Below are positions 46,501 to 53,533 of a DNA stretch of 64,000 bases, one piece after another. A program made the translations under genes and the position numbers. This stretch comes from Dermanyssus gallinae. Taxonomy: Eukaryota > Arthropoda > Arachnida > Mesostigmata > Dermanyssidae. The DNA lies in assembly GCA_003439945.1 (NCBI GenBank), contig QVRM01006129.1, positions 41,001-105,000 of the forward strand. The letters are read 5' to 3'. The notes under the pieces are model-generated. The model was given only the letters and a program-made list of their open reading frames with translations. It did no database searches and had not been told where the DNA came from. Numbering within the stretch: the stretch's first letter is position 1; the number at the start of each line of letters is the position of its first letter.

Positions 46501-49179
46501 AGTTATGGATGATGTTGCTTTTTCTATAAGAGCTGCTGTTCGACGCACATCTCGACGTGCAATGGAATTTGTGAGGCAAGTAGCTCTAACGGAGTCCACC
46601 CGTCATGCTCTCGCGTACACCCTGCCGACTATCTGAACCGACCGAACTTCCCAAGGATTTGCGTACTCACCTCAGATTAAAGCGTGAAACGAAAAATATG
46701 CAGCGAGAAAAAAATTTGTCAAAACTAGTTGCATGTCACAAGGTTAAAGGAAACTTGTTTTAGCAACTTCAATTGTTAGTCTCGCATGGAGCGAGACATG
46801 TTAAATCATGAAATATATACTGTTGGTGCTATTACGCATTTTAAATAGCTTTAGATACGAGAACCTAGACACTGAAATTGCGGTTCCGTAAATAAACTTC
46901 CAATTTGAAATTAAATTGAAAAATTGAACCACTTCAATTTAACGCATCTCCCCACTTTGTGGGTTTCACCATAAACTTGGCCATCTAACGTCAGTTGTGT
47001 GTGCCGGTTACGTGACCAGCTGTATCCTATCTACTATTGTTATCATTGAAATACAACAACCTTTACATGGGACGTTTCAGAAACGACAGGACCCTGGTAT
47101 ATTAGAACAAGATGCCTGCTGTTGCCTTGACGTAGTATTGATGCTCGGAAACGCAAATGTCAAAAGTCTTACAAATTACTGATCATGTTGCAGACTAACC
47201 TGAACACATAAGGGCCAAGCTCTCTCAGGGCCACTTTTGTTGTATGGTTGTGTAGCCAGTCGTGATGATTGGTAACGTTAAACACAAAAAGATTTAGATA
47301 CGACGGGGCTGGAGGCCGAGCCAAGACTTCTGCCAACTTCGAACCCTTCGTCAAAGCCGGAGGGTCAAAGTGCATCAGCTCTTTCAGCTCTAATGCCATA
47401 ACTATCCATAAGAACGTAGCAAGCCCCAATGCTAGAAAGCCCAATGCTGAAAGTGGAAGAAAAGAAACGAGTTATTTGTTAGCAGTGCTCATAACACCAT
47501 AAACGCAATACAATATTGTCAATTAGCTTACCAAGACGTATCCACTTACTTCCACCTCCGTTGTACATGCACGACAATATTAAGCATCCGCAAAAGGCCA
47601 TATCCGTTATGCATACGCTGTCACTAAATATGTGCTTTCCCATCATATCTAGATTTTTATATCTCGACAGGTCGTAATAAAGTACTCTACAAGACTTATT
47701 ACACTAAACGTTAATATTTGTGAAGCGAAAAACAGATACATTTGGAAGACCAAACGTTTAACATTTAATTAAAGACGACGCGTATGATCTTAAAAATTAA
47801 TAACAATTGCTAGAAACGCACTTCACAGAAAACTTGCCAAATAAGAAATAGACAGTAGCCTTAACAAGGGAATAATTTCACATACCAAAGCAGAACAAAA
47901 ATATAGCAGCCTATGGTTGAGCAAAGCTTGATAGTGTACGCTCTTTGAGAGAACGAGAAGGAGTAAACTAGTTACTGAGTACAAAAGTAAGAAGTTCTGT
48001 TTTTTTAAAACTCTGATACACCACCAAAAAAATGTCCAATAAACATCCTTAACAGCATGTTTCGATATTATTAGGACGAAATATCTCACAACATGAGTTA
48101 AAATGTCCATGCACGTATTCACGTTAACCATTTCGAGACTTAATGCTAGTGACTAGTTAAGCGAAAAATAATAAGAAACAACCTCGGTCCTCCTGATCTT
48201 GAAATCCTGTAAGATAATTGAATGATGCGGAATCAATGCATACAAAGCTTGATGCCTAGAATACGCGACTGGAGCAATGACAGACCGGGTGCGCAACTAT
48301 TTATTTGCTATCTTTGAATGGACACTCCGCCAACGGCTCAGCAGGGAGACTTAAACTGTGTTTAGCTTCAGTATAGCAAACCATGTTTCTCGGATGCAAA
48401 GCTCTTCTAACGTCTGGCTCAAAAAACAGTCAGCCTACCGCTCGATGTAGTGGCGTCATAATATAAGAATATTAGCCGTTAAAAAACCAACATAGAAAAA
48501 CATATGCAAAAAGGAAAATACGTTTTAACTAATCAAGAACGGAGTAGAACGTATGGGTGTGTTTGTATATACGTGTGTGTATATATACATTATTAAAGCT
48601 AGAAATCTACTTAGTTTATGTAAATATATTGTACAGACTACAGAAAACATCGCTTTGCGTCGATCCCTCATTGCATCCCTTGCATGTTTTATGTCCCCCA
48701 GGCACTCCGCAGTGCCGACATTTATAGGCATGTATATTTTATTCACTTTTCCGAGTATGCGTGTTTCGCGACTCATCCACGCTCGACATAGCTGTGACAA
48801 ACGTATGATGACGTTGCCGTAATCAATAGATAATTAATGGAACGAATCTACTCAGCATAAGCTTGCCGCCACAGGCCGATCACTTAGCCGAACAAAACGT
48901 TCTACTAATAAATACGTAAAGTGTATCTCAGCATGGTATGTATAGCCCAGAAAATGTTGTTAATAGAAATGAAAAACAAATTTGTACAATAATTAGTTAC
49001 ATCGACCAAATGAGCCCAATCATATCTAGAAATTGCTGAAATATAAGCGTTCTCAACAAGAAACAAGATTTTTGACGATAAAGATTGCAAGCCGTGGTTA
49101 GGCCATTGAACTCACCGGTTGTTATGACACAGGAGTACTTCATGTCGAAGGTCAGCGGCAACGGTACGCCTTGCTCAAT
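25201..49179 (-). CDS. CD36/SCARB-family scavenger receptor gene, 11 proposed exons, possibly inactivated
   Basis: Exons (minus): 49179-49116, 47446-47200, 31742-31581, 31490-31285, 31053-30913, 28812-28766, 28145-27977, 27442-27247, 26721-26608, 26432-26226, 25525-25201, about 610 codons. Family hallmarks are a short cytoplasmic N-terminus, an N-terminal membrane helix, a large glycosylated ectodomain with LGPYVFR and HPHFLFGDP-type blocks, a C-terminal membrane helix and a cytoplasmic tail. CD36 proteins are plasma-membrane or lysosomal receptors for lipids and lipoproteins; which ligand applies here cannot be said. Splice phases agree at every junction except exon 2/3. Exon 3 has an in-frame TAA, and LINE A2 abuts its acceptor. 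The tail (about 108 codons) is longer than usual. It is either a recently dead gene or one with sequence errors in exon 3. Confidence 0.8.
25553..25580. repeat. (TA)n, left border of 28S-headed sequence
   Basis: Alternating TA immediately left of the sequence described next. Confidence 0.9.
25581..25955 (-). mobile_element. 28S-rRNA-headed retroelement fragment between (TA)n tracts
   Basis: Read minus, it begins right after (TA)n with CGGCGGGAGTAACTATGACT and CTCTT (25955-25931). This is the conserved 28S rRNA sequence immediately upstream of the R2 insertion site, whose next 28S bases would be AAGGTAGCC. Instead, unrelated sequence of about 350 bp follows and ends in AT-rich sequence and (TA)n. 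Possibilities are an R2-like element 5' end carrying 28S flank, or a 28S-headed SINE. It lies in intron 10 of the CD36-family gene. No ORF is seen. Confidence 0.7.
25953..25977. repeat. (TA)n, right border of 28S-headed sequence
   Basis: TA tract adjoining the 28S motif. Confidence 0.9.
26226..26432 (-). CDS. CD36-family exon 10: C-terminal membrane helix
   Basis: Acceptor TTAACAG at 26433, donor GTAAGT at 26225; 69 codons, phase 0 at both ends. Reads SKGPEGKKNMVAAAKSWPVF and then a hydrophobic span of about 30 residues (AGWVAAACSISLVAAAMLFG) before an acidic segment. This is the second membrane anchor of CD36-type proteins. Confidence 0.85.
26608..26721 (-). CDS. CD36-family exon 9
   Basis: Acceptor TATTTCCAG at 26722, donor GTAAGT at 26607; 38 codons, phase 0. 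SSGVVIDTKLRSQLNVMIAL corresponds to the conserved 'TG..........Q.N' block and ends VIFPIFWQEI, matching the 'PI.W.E' block of the family. Confidence 0.88.
27247..27442 (-). CDS. CD36-family exon 8
   Basis: Acceptor TACCGCAG at 27443, donor GTAAGT at 27246; one base plus 65 codons. CKSPRPTNIDGTFDASSFYS, then VVLSHPHFLFGDPVLL and IDGLSPDASKHRLYIDVHA. The SHPHFL..DP and DGL.P...KHR.Y.D blocks are the strongest CD36 signatures in the window. Confidence 0.92.
27977..28145 (-). CDS. CD36-family exon 7
   Basis: Acceptor TTGCAG at 28146, donor GTACGC (weak) at 27976. It begins with two bases and ends with AC, which joins the single G of exon 8. Contains FSEAPATVEVYEPMLGVPWT, FDYEQ and RFTGDRDVFTE; the last matches the 'RF..P.DVF' region before the ectodomain cysteines. 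Confidence 0.72.
28766..28812 (-). CDS. CD36-family exon 6 (47 nt)
   Basis: Acceptor AATTACAG at 28813, donor GTAAGT at 28765. FQPDYKLSCSNLTGK carries a cysteine and an N-glycosylation sequon (NLT). The phases fit both neighbours: AC plus G before it, and A plus GC after it. It aligns with the 'C..L.GT' region of CD36. Confidence 0.72.
29190..29375 (+). mobile_element. tRNA-like SINE candidate with 51-bp duplication
   Basis: GTGGTGCAGTGGCATG (29212) resembles a Pol III A box and GGGTGCAAGCCCC (29261) a B box, about 45 bp apart as in tRNA-derived SINEs. Right after, CCACCATTGCACATCTGTAT and CAAACTGGATTCCG occur twice with a period of 51 bp (29273-29374). It lies in intron 5 of the CD36-family gene. 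Confidence 0.5.
30913..31053 (-). CDS. CD36-family exon 5
   Basis: Acceptor AGTTTCAG at 31054, donor GTAAGT at 30912; one base, 46 codons, two bases. DSNMSKWILVSKGRLSWFGK, then KNFTVNTKPGFVNEIITTD. Sequons NMS and NFT. It aligns with the 'T..YTV.TG......G' part of the ectodomain. The frame is open throughout. Confidence 0.75.
31285..31490 (-). CDS. CD36-family exon 4
   Basis: Donor GTAAGT at 31284. The phase-0 acceptor is TTGTAGAG (ending 31491); an alternative AG lies two bases upstream. PVYAKATVLALRRHIILLCI, then EAIISLFAKQYAVSFQAKIN and VVVRKSGIDIV. This is the region of CD36 proteins between the 'NVPL' block and the 'TV.ELL.GY' block, although the latter motif is diverged here. 68 codons plus two bases. 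Confidence 0.65.
31581..31742 (-). pseudogene. CD36-family exon 3, with in-frame TAA
   Basis: Reads LHVSYKGVENGRYNRFDNGK, DYSIKTVALQRFGRRFAER, a TAA at about 31621-31623, then VGLSSLAVPLVEA and a GTATGAG donor at 31580. It aligns with the CD36 stretch from 'NGT.SY..KT' to 'N(V/I)PL' with nearly the expected length, and the TAA sits where a serine is usual. The apparent acceptor CTGATAG (31743) gives phase 0, whereas exon 2 leaves two bases, so the junction is out of frame. LINE A2 starts 11 bp upstream of the acceptor. Confidence 0.6.
31742..31753. repeat. TSD of A2 (left)
   Basis: GCTATCAGGAGT, identical at 36847-36858. It overlaps the presumed exon 3 acceptor. Confidence 0.85.
31830..32124 (-). 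pseudogene. A2 C-terminal zinc finger remnant
   Basis: After a stop at 32125, shifted frames contain RFAVHGFHMK and then CLCKLCGRQC...YH...C (about 31890-31950). It matches the terminal zinc finger of A1 and A4. Confidence 0.7.
32125..33483 (-). pseudogene. A2 reverse transcriptase
   Basis: A 452-codon open frame. Blocks: SVWDERVTDARQALSRPFS, GKAPGLDFVTNEHLKQ, SYRGIAKKSA, PEQQHGFRRGRSTMTA, LFAVFVDFKAAFNTA, SGVAQGNNLSPLLFS, VLMYADDLVLYSRSRF (YADD intact), KTKAMKFRRGGKLAG and FSYLGVMFLSRGTNF. The PAPTASYGIQVIW-type connection region follows. The frame overlaps the endonuclease frame (34522-33410), so a single frameshift near 33500 separates them. The best preserved RT of family A in this window. 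Confidence 0.92.
33410..34610 (-). pseudogene. A2 APE-type endonuclease and linker
   Basis: ORF2 opens with LLKFFQWNCEGIKSS (about 34585), YDVLVLTETWATKPTVVPSW, GRTSGGVAVLFNSK, VVCGDLNCRLDKPR and QSTIDIFATNANPYNV. GDLNCRLD replaces the usual GDFNARLD. The linker has KYMIQAY-type basic sequence, EYEERKQYKLLLEAQQRPQK and WLQTDRRVTACPI before the frameshift into the RT frame. Confidence 0.9.
34670..36211 (-). pseudogene. A2 ORF1 (gag-like, CCHC knuckles), two stops
   Basis: Starts MPLKRTPPRKRHDSEAPDLP (36211) with a low-complexity charged N-terminal part. One frame continues to 34670 through TAG (35780-35782) and TAA (about 35694). The central domain VKGKISGVHPSISEATILSA precedes the knuckles CFRCYSMDHFAADC, CRRCGSLEHLRRDC and CCLCSGEHEATWGSC. 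The C-terminal part has a helical AVQTAVTSVFEKLFPS segment, also seen in A1. An RNA-binding role is inferred from the knuckles. Confidence 0.88.
36235..36305 (-). ncRNA. tRNA-like sequence in A2 5'UTR
   Basis: On minus, TCGTAGTCTAAGTGGCAACG resembles a D-arm with A box, and CCAGGTTCAAATCC is a T-arm with an almost canonical B box. The length between them fits a tRNA. It stands 25-95 bp upstream of the A2 ORF1 start and inside the TSD-bounded element. It may be an internal Pol III-type promoter, a tRNA pseudogene, or a SINE that landed there. The anticodon arm is not convincing. Confidence 0.6.
36847..36858. repeat. TSD of A2 (right)
   Basis: Identical partner of 31742-31753. Confidence 0.85.
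37016..39903 (+). pseudogene. Family A LINE A3 (endonuclease plus RT), degenerate
   Basis: Plus strand: IIQWNCEGPDQSLGYMP and VLVLTET, then TGA in place of the tryptophan of ETW (37324-37326); MIVGDLNARLDRPK (37593); linker with RGWWTPECNQ; APGPEGI; SSWRGIAKKSCAYKLLAR (38704); IFVDFRAAFDSGS (38908); a gap where GVAQG should be; VIMYADNLVFYNCSRYHLQQ (39187), so the catalytic YADD reads YADN; and KTEAMKFRHAGRLAV. At least five frame changes. It ends about 39903 without the zinc finger. No TSD found; it lies 170 bp beyond A2. Confidence 0.85.
39904..40136. other. Spacer, nothing identified
   Basis: About 230 bp of AT-rich sequence between A3 and an E-family RT fragment. Confidence 0.5.
40137..40577 (+). 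pseudogene. Family E (R2-like) RT fragment
   Basis: A 146-codon open frame: VASLIAMHKNGCIRPIASAP, RGLFGKIVIRESM, LIPHQLNCEIGGSVKATVTK, FHALRRDHLFKAVRSHLPRL and YPLVHQIVHPYQA. This corresponds to RT blocks of the type 'ALxKKDGGxRPIAVGxTLRRL ... QLGxGxxGGxEAAVHA ... NAFNxxxRD', found in a group of elements whose C-terminus carries RPDG and WDAT motifs (see 59879-60735). The YADD block is absent. No clear 5' or 3' end. Confidence 0.65.
40578..42540. other. Intronic sequence without recognised features
   Basis: Short ORFs occur at 41230-41481 and 41705-41914, but I recognise nothing in them. A small stem GCTCTTG...CAAGAGC lies at 42280-42301. This is part of intron 2 of the CD36-family gene. Confidence 0.5.
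42544..42668. repeat. 41-bp tandem repeat, three units
   Basis: CTGCTTGCACTGGAGCAGCA followed by a variant of CAACRTRAATCC repeats at 42547, 42588 and 42629. Confidence 0.9.
42980..43420 (+). pseudogene. R1-like RT fragment with mutated catalytic block
   Basis: GRTSYKVTVEVPQ (about 43037-43077) resembles the strand before the PQG block. VEIIAYADYLVMIVTPGSEE (about 43133-43190) is the catalytic block with YADY in place of YADD. The following frame resembles the 'LAP.K.EA..VTCRKRT' region. Stops and frame changes are frequent. The flanks 42669-42979 and 43421-44180 hold nothing clear. Confidence 0.5.
44183..44314 (+). pseudogene. cox1: NUMT: mitochondrial cox1 fragment
   Basis: With the invertebrate mitochondrial code this reads IFGIIYTILTIGILGFIVWA, HHIFTVALDIDT and AYFTSATIIM. 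It is the cytochrome oxidase subunit I region around the copper-ligand histidines (WAHH...) in the core of the protein. TGA appears where cox1 has tryptophan (before AHH) and again after DIDT, where arginine is usual. The stretch is about 130 bp, AT-rich relative to its flanks, and ends abruptly. It is a nuclear copy, not a functional gene. Confidence 0.88.
44700..44975 (+). pseudogene. Weak RT-like remnant
   Basis: VSTILDAEDLVLFMYLVK, then TKTIRFRSGGLLAEFD and LANTLGLIFDKKY, resemble family A blocks YADDLVLF, KTKAMKFRRGGKLAG and FSYLGVMF in the right order and spacing. It is heavily diverged and assigned with caution. Confidence 0.4.
45250..46930 (+). pseudogene. Family C (CR1/jockey-like) LINE copy, degenerate
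   Basis: KVCTIIPIFKNKSGRKNPIE, YRSTSLVDYLSKLFEKIV, FSRNQFEFRKARSTE (45489-45695), then, in shifted frames, FLDVSAAFNCANN-like sequence (45750), KPIVYADDTTLLSYL (45947, YADD intact), FEKFGLMINATKTGLT and IKWLGLTF. These match the minus-strand C element at 60903-63935 block by block. Many frameshifts. A terminal AATTTGAAATTAAATTG-type tail at 46899-46925 follows AATAAA (46892). Confidence 0.75.
47200..47446 (-). CDS. CD36-family exon 2: N-terminal membrane helix
   Basis: Acceptor CTTCCACTTTCAG at 47447, donor GTTAGT at 47199. Completes the split codon of exon 1 (G plus CA) and reads LGFLALGLATFLWIVMALEL, a membrane helix, then LFVFNVTNHHDWLHNHTT and ALRELGPYVFR. NVTN and NHTT are N-glycosylation sequons. 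GPYV(F/Y)R is a family signature at the start of the ectodomain. It leaves two bases (AG). Confidence 0.92.
47447..49115 (-). other. CD36-family intron 1
   Basis: About 1.7 kb between two well-supported splice sites. No TE or RNA gene is recognised within it. Short ORFs (47823-48131 and 48525-48800) are not convincing. Confidence 0.7.
49116..49179 (-). CDS. CD36-family exon 1 with start codon
   Basis: ATG at 49143-49141 starts MKYSCVITT, a short cytoplasmic N-terminus as usual for CD36 proteins. Donor GTGAGT at 49115; the last G joins CA of exon 2. A possible acceptor TTGTCACTTAG precedes 49179, so 36 bp of 5'UTR would lie in this exon and an untranslated exon further upstream is likely. The promoter is not identified. 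Confidence 0.78.
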
Positions 49180-49334
49180 CTAAGTGACAAGAGATGAGCT
49201 ACCGATGAAACAAATTCAGCAAGCACTATAGATAACACTCAAATGCAACGTATATTGAAGAGCTGCTATATCACACATATATTGAATCACTACAGTTCGT
49301 TTGCAGGTTTCTCGTGATAAATGCGATAGATATT

Positions 49335-49665
49335 TGTGTTAAATCAGAACGATTCACAAGCAAGTAAAGCGATCAGAGAAAGCACTATCACAGCACAGAA
49401 AGAATCAGTATCGCTCTGGTGTCTCATTTTATAGCTTAGCGCATTTGTTTTAATTATTGTATAGAAAATTCAGGAGGTGCCAGGTAGTCTCGAGCATGTG
49501 CTTGCTAAGTAAATTACCTCAAGTTATGCCCGTGGAAAAAGGCCAATAACTTGTTAATTGAAAGACGAATCAAATAATTAGAAAACCTCATAGAAAGAAA
49601 GACTGACATTTATTCTCATACGACAACGATTTTGTTCAATACATCCATTATATGTGTATATCTGA
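49335..49665. repeat. Diverged duplication block, copy 1
   Basis: GTTAAATCAGAACGATT, GCATTTGTTTTAATTAT and GACTGACATTTATTCTCAT recur in the same order at 52315-52690. It lies 150-490 bp upstream of CD36-family exon 1. Between 49665 and 50150 I see nothing else. Confidence 0.8.
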
Positions 49666-50149
49666 TGTTCCATTTGACAAGGCTTTCTTAATACGCCTTA
49701 CATATCTGACGCTAGCATGTTACCTGCTTGTTGATCAGACGTTAACTGTGAATCTTTTTAAGTAATTTACAACACAAAAATTACATAAAAGCAATAAACG
49801 TCATACCTGTTTCTTTAGTACAGTTCTGACAAACTTTGTTTGTTTTTGGCTTGGACTCTCTTTTGGGCTATATTAGTTTTGTGGCTTTATTGCTAGTGCC
49901 ACACAATCGACTGTGTTGCTTAAATATGTTAGCAAGGTCGATTTTGCCTTGGTTGTGTAACCCCTTGCAGTTGGCACAATTAGAAGCATTTTTTAAAAGT
50001 TTACACCCCCTCTTCAAGAGATTCTCGAGCAAGCCTGGCTATACTATTCTGTTTTTATTGTAGAAAATCACCTTAAGTAATTGCAAGCTCTTTTCATGGC
50101 TTTCATTTGCATTCGTATTTAATACATTTAAATAATACAGTTTTTACGT

Positions 50150-51425
50150 CAGTAAAAACTGACGTATTCCTCCATCAGGTGTTCGTTGCGGACGAGGTCG
50201 GATCCAGATGCCTTGTTGGAGTGGAGATGGCGGACGGCTGTAAAGACCTCTCCGACGAAGAACTCGGCAGAGAGAAGATCTCTCATCATCTGGGTTGGCT
50301 CATCCCAGGCGGCGCAGTATTACGGCACAACTCTTGGCGCGGTGTCCGCTGAGGCGACATGCCGCGGAAGTGGTCGGAGATGATCCCTTGTCTAATCGGG
50401 CAAGTCCTCCTGCCCGACCGAGGGAGCCACTTGTAGGGCTGCTCCTATGCAGGAGTCGGGACTCTTGAAGCTACAGGTAAAGGCCACGCGAGTCATGCGT
50501 TCGCCGGCACGACTTCTTGAACAGGATACCGAACGGCCTCATCCTAGGATACTGAACGGTGTGGAGGGAGGCGCTGAGCTGGGCTTGACGGGCAATGGCG
50601 CAGATTCGGTTAAACCACGGTCTGCCTCGCCTTGGGCTCTAGAAGGCTACTGAGGACCTGATGACGTTGACCAGCGTCTCGCAGTACTTCTCGATCGCTG
50701 GATCGTGCCGGAGTGGGAACAACGTGGCCACGTTCTCCAGGAGGCGACGCGCATCAAAGTGCCTGGAAAGGGCCAGACGTCGTGAAGTCGCAGTTGGGTA
50801 CCGGGGGCGCCACACATCGAGGCGCATGCCACTCGATCTGCTTGTCCTCCTGCAGGGGGTTCTTGTCAGCCAAGTAGACGACTCTATCGGGATGTAGACT
50901 GGTGGCGAAGATATATCGAATGGGGGTGGCCGTGTCATTGGCCACTCAGCAGCCGAAGTCCGAAAAGATCTCCACCATTGCCATCGTGCGTTGTGAGTCA
51001 GGCTGGTCCAGCCTCGCATTGAAGTCTCCGGCCGTCATGATGGGGGCGTCGTTGTCCAGGGCTTGGAAACGACGGGTGAGCTTCTCCACCATCACAGTCG
51101 TGTTTTCCTTGTTCTCTGGCCAGACATAGCCCGCAATCAAAATGAGACGAACACCTTGTAGAACGAACAGGTTGTCCTCGGCGATCTTCCACCTCTCCAA
51201 GGCGCTGCGTGTAGAACACGGACGTTTCACCGCTCGCCCTGCCGCGGTCAGCTTGGCGCTGTGCGACTGTGCGAGGGCGTGAGCCGTAGAAGCCGGGAGG
51301 GGCCAAGACCCAGGTCTCAATCAGTACTAAAATGTCAATGCACTATAGACATGAGGAAGCGAGGAGTGCGAGTGAGGAGGCACCCTTGCAGTTCCATTAG
51401 ACTATCCTTAGTTTCTCGAACGAAG
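50150..51425 (-). pseudogene. Family A LINE A5 (endonuclease plus start of RT)
   Basis: Minus: WNCKGASSLALLASSCL and IDILVLIETWVLAPPGFYGS (51400-51290); IMTAGDFNARLDQPDSQRTM and IRYIFATSLHPDRVVY (51040-50890); linker YKWLPRSGRRTCPIRQGIIS and DHFRG; then WDEPTQMM and HLHSNKASGSDLVRNEHL, the block that precedes RT block 1 in A4. Truncated at about 50150 inside the RT. Several stops and shifts. Confidence 0.82.
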
Positions 51426-52314
51426 ACTGCTTCGAGACCTGGAAGGGTTCCGGCCTTTTTGCAACCGTCGCTAGTTTTAGAAGCAGTTTGCATCATCATC
51501 AATTACTCAACTTTTGACGCTTACTGGTGGACGCAATTATTCGGCTTACATTGGTTTTTACCATCAGCATGACCCACCTTAACCAGGTAATCTATATAAA
51601 TTGACATTGCTTTGAAATGCATTGACCATGATTCCCTTGGAATTCTATGACTATTATTTTTTCGTGTCCCGTCGAATTCGTTACATTAATGCTAACGCTC
51701 AATCAAGCCCTTGAGATCCTAAACTTGCCCATTGCCTTTGTTAAAAATCTCAATTCATTTAGTGTAACATACTTCTCGGAAACAGCCTTCAAAATCAAAC
51801 CTTGGCACAGCAAGGGGTAATGCTTTTCTGATGCCCAAATTTTTGTTCTGGTACTGCAAGAGGGAGGTAAACCATCTTGTGTTGAACATAGGGCGCAACC
51901 GGGAGAGAGAAAGCTTACTTAATTCAACAATAATGTGCTCCACATAAATTCTAAGTAGGTGTACGTTAGAGTGCATTATTAATTAGCAATACAAATACGA
52001 AGTATTAGTAGTCAAATGCACCCGTGAGCTTTGAAATTATGTTCCTGGTAATTTCCAAAATGATGGAGTCGTTTATTATATGGCACTTTGTGAGATATTT
52101 TTAAGAAGTACCGCAATAGTGTTTAATTTAGGATTTTGGTCAAATAAAACCAGCCAATGACAACAAGCAACACAAGAAGTCTTTTTAAGATTCTAATTGC
52201 AATTTATACCGTAGAGTTGATATATCAGAGACATTTGTTTGTGTATGTATTATATTACACAGAATCATGAAATGTTTGCTTACATCCTTCTCGTGGTTCA
52301 TACGACTTGATATT
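51426..52314. other. Intergenic, nothing recognised
   Basis: A 73-codon minus-strand ORF (51755-51976) has no recognisable motif. Confidence 0.5.
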
Positions 52315-52690
52315 AGTGTTAAATCAGAACGATTTGATGCTGATTCACAGGCAAGGTAAAACGACCAGACAGAGCACTACCGCTACCCACAAACAGCACG
52401 GAAGAAATCAATATTGTTTTGGTTTCTCAGTTTATAGCTTTCTTTTATCCGCTCAACCAAGAAACATCGATTGGCTATTGTGGCTTTTGACGCATTTGTT
52501 TTAATTATATGAAAGGTAAGCCAATCATCTGAAGCCACGTCTGTGCCAAGAGGTCATCAATTGATCAATTAGGAGACGAATTGATCTCGCATTAATAAAA
52601 AAAATCTTATAGAAAGGAGACTGACATTTATTCTCATTCGACGATGTTGTTCAATACACCCAATATATGTATGTGGACATATGGATGTAG
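52315..52690. repeat. Diverged duplication block, copy 2
   Basis: Counterpart of 49335-49665, about 3 kb further from the CD36-family gene. It is longer by insertions in its middle. 52691-53522 holds nothing I can assign. Confidence 0.8.
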
Positions 52691-53522
52691 TAGATATTTG
52701 CTAGCCTGTTAGGCGCTTGCTGAAGGTACCTAAATTGTATATTTGTTTGAGAATCAACATTAGTAGTATTATGTTAAGCAATATAAGCTAAAATGACAAA
52801 GAGGTTGTTGTTCGTTTTAAAACTAGTCTTTTCTTTAGACTTTGTTCCGTGGCGTTACCGTTGGTATGCTTCTAGAATCGTGCACATGTACCCATTCGAC
52901 TTTCCAATAGCTGGACGTATAGGGTGAGAGGGTTACGGTATGCGCAGTAAATGTTTTGCGCTTTTATTATTTGTATTAAAATCAATCAGGTAGCCTGTTG
53001 AGGGCAGCTTCGTTTTCTTTTGCAGCCGACAAAAGCATTAATAAGCACTAAGACGATTTTATTGTTCTGCTTGGTTTAAAATGGTACTGCTTGTGATAAA
53101 ACAGTACCAAAAATGATCACAAATAACTTTAAAGATACCTTTAATGCCGAGGGAAGTTCAATGAATGCATTGAAAAGGTTACGCGATGTGCTCATGAACC
53201 ATCCCCATCGAGACGTTTTTGCAAACATTACGGCATCAACACTGGCTTCGATCACGCTTTCTCGCCGGAGATATTGAAACGACACGTGCGTTGCAGATGC
53301 AATATTCGCAAGTTAAACAGGGCGAACGCAGGTCCGTACTGTGCAACTTGCGAAAATCAGGTCCAACAAGTTAGTGATGATGAGAACCGGTTCAAACACG
53401 CTGTTCTATTCATATATAATGGACGCGTTAGCAACATACTGCAAATCGTGTATTTAAAAAAAGTCTCGCTGATCGCCGCTGAAAACATTGTTGCCAACGG
53501 AACCGTAGAATGACGACAGTAG

Positions 53523-53533
53523 AAAGTGCGCGA
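53523..53533. repeat. TSD of element D (left)
   Basis: GAAAGTGCGCG, identical at 55319-55329. Confidence 0.8.

Noticed and set aside
48525..48822. ORFs on both strands in CD36-family intron 1
   Set aside because: No family match and no consistent splice context.
53274..53513. 79-codon plus-strand ORF with several cysteines before element D
   Set aside because: Spacing fits no zinc finger I know, and it has no supporting context.
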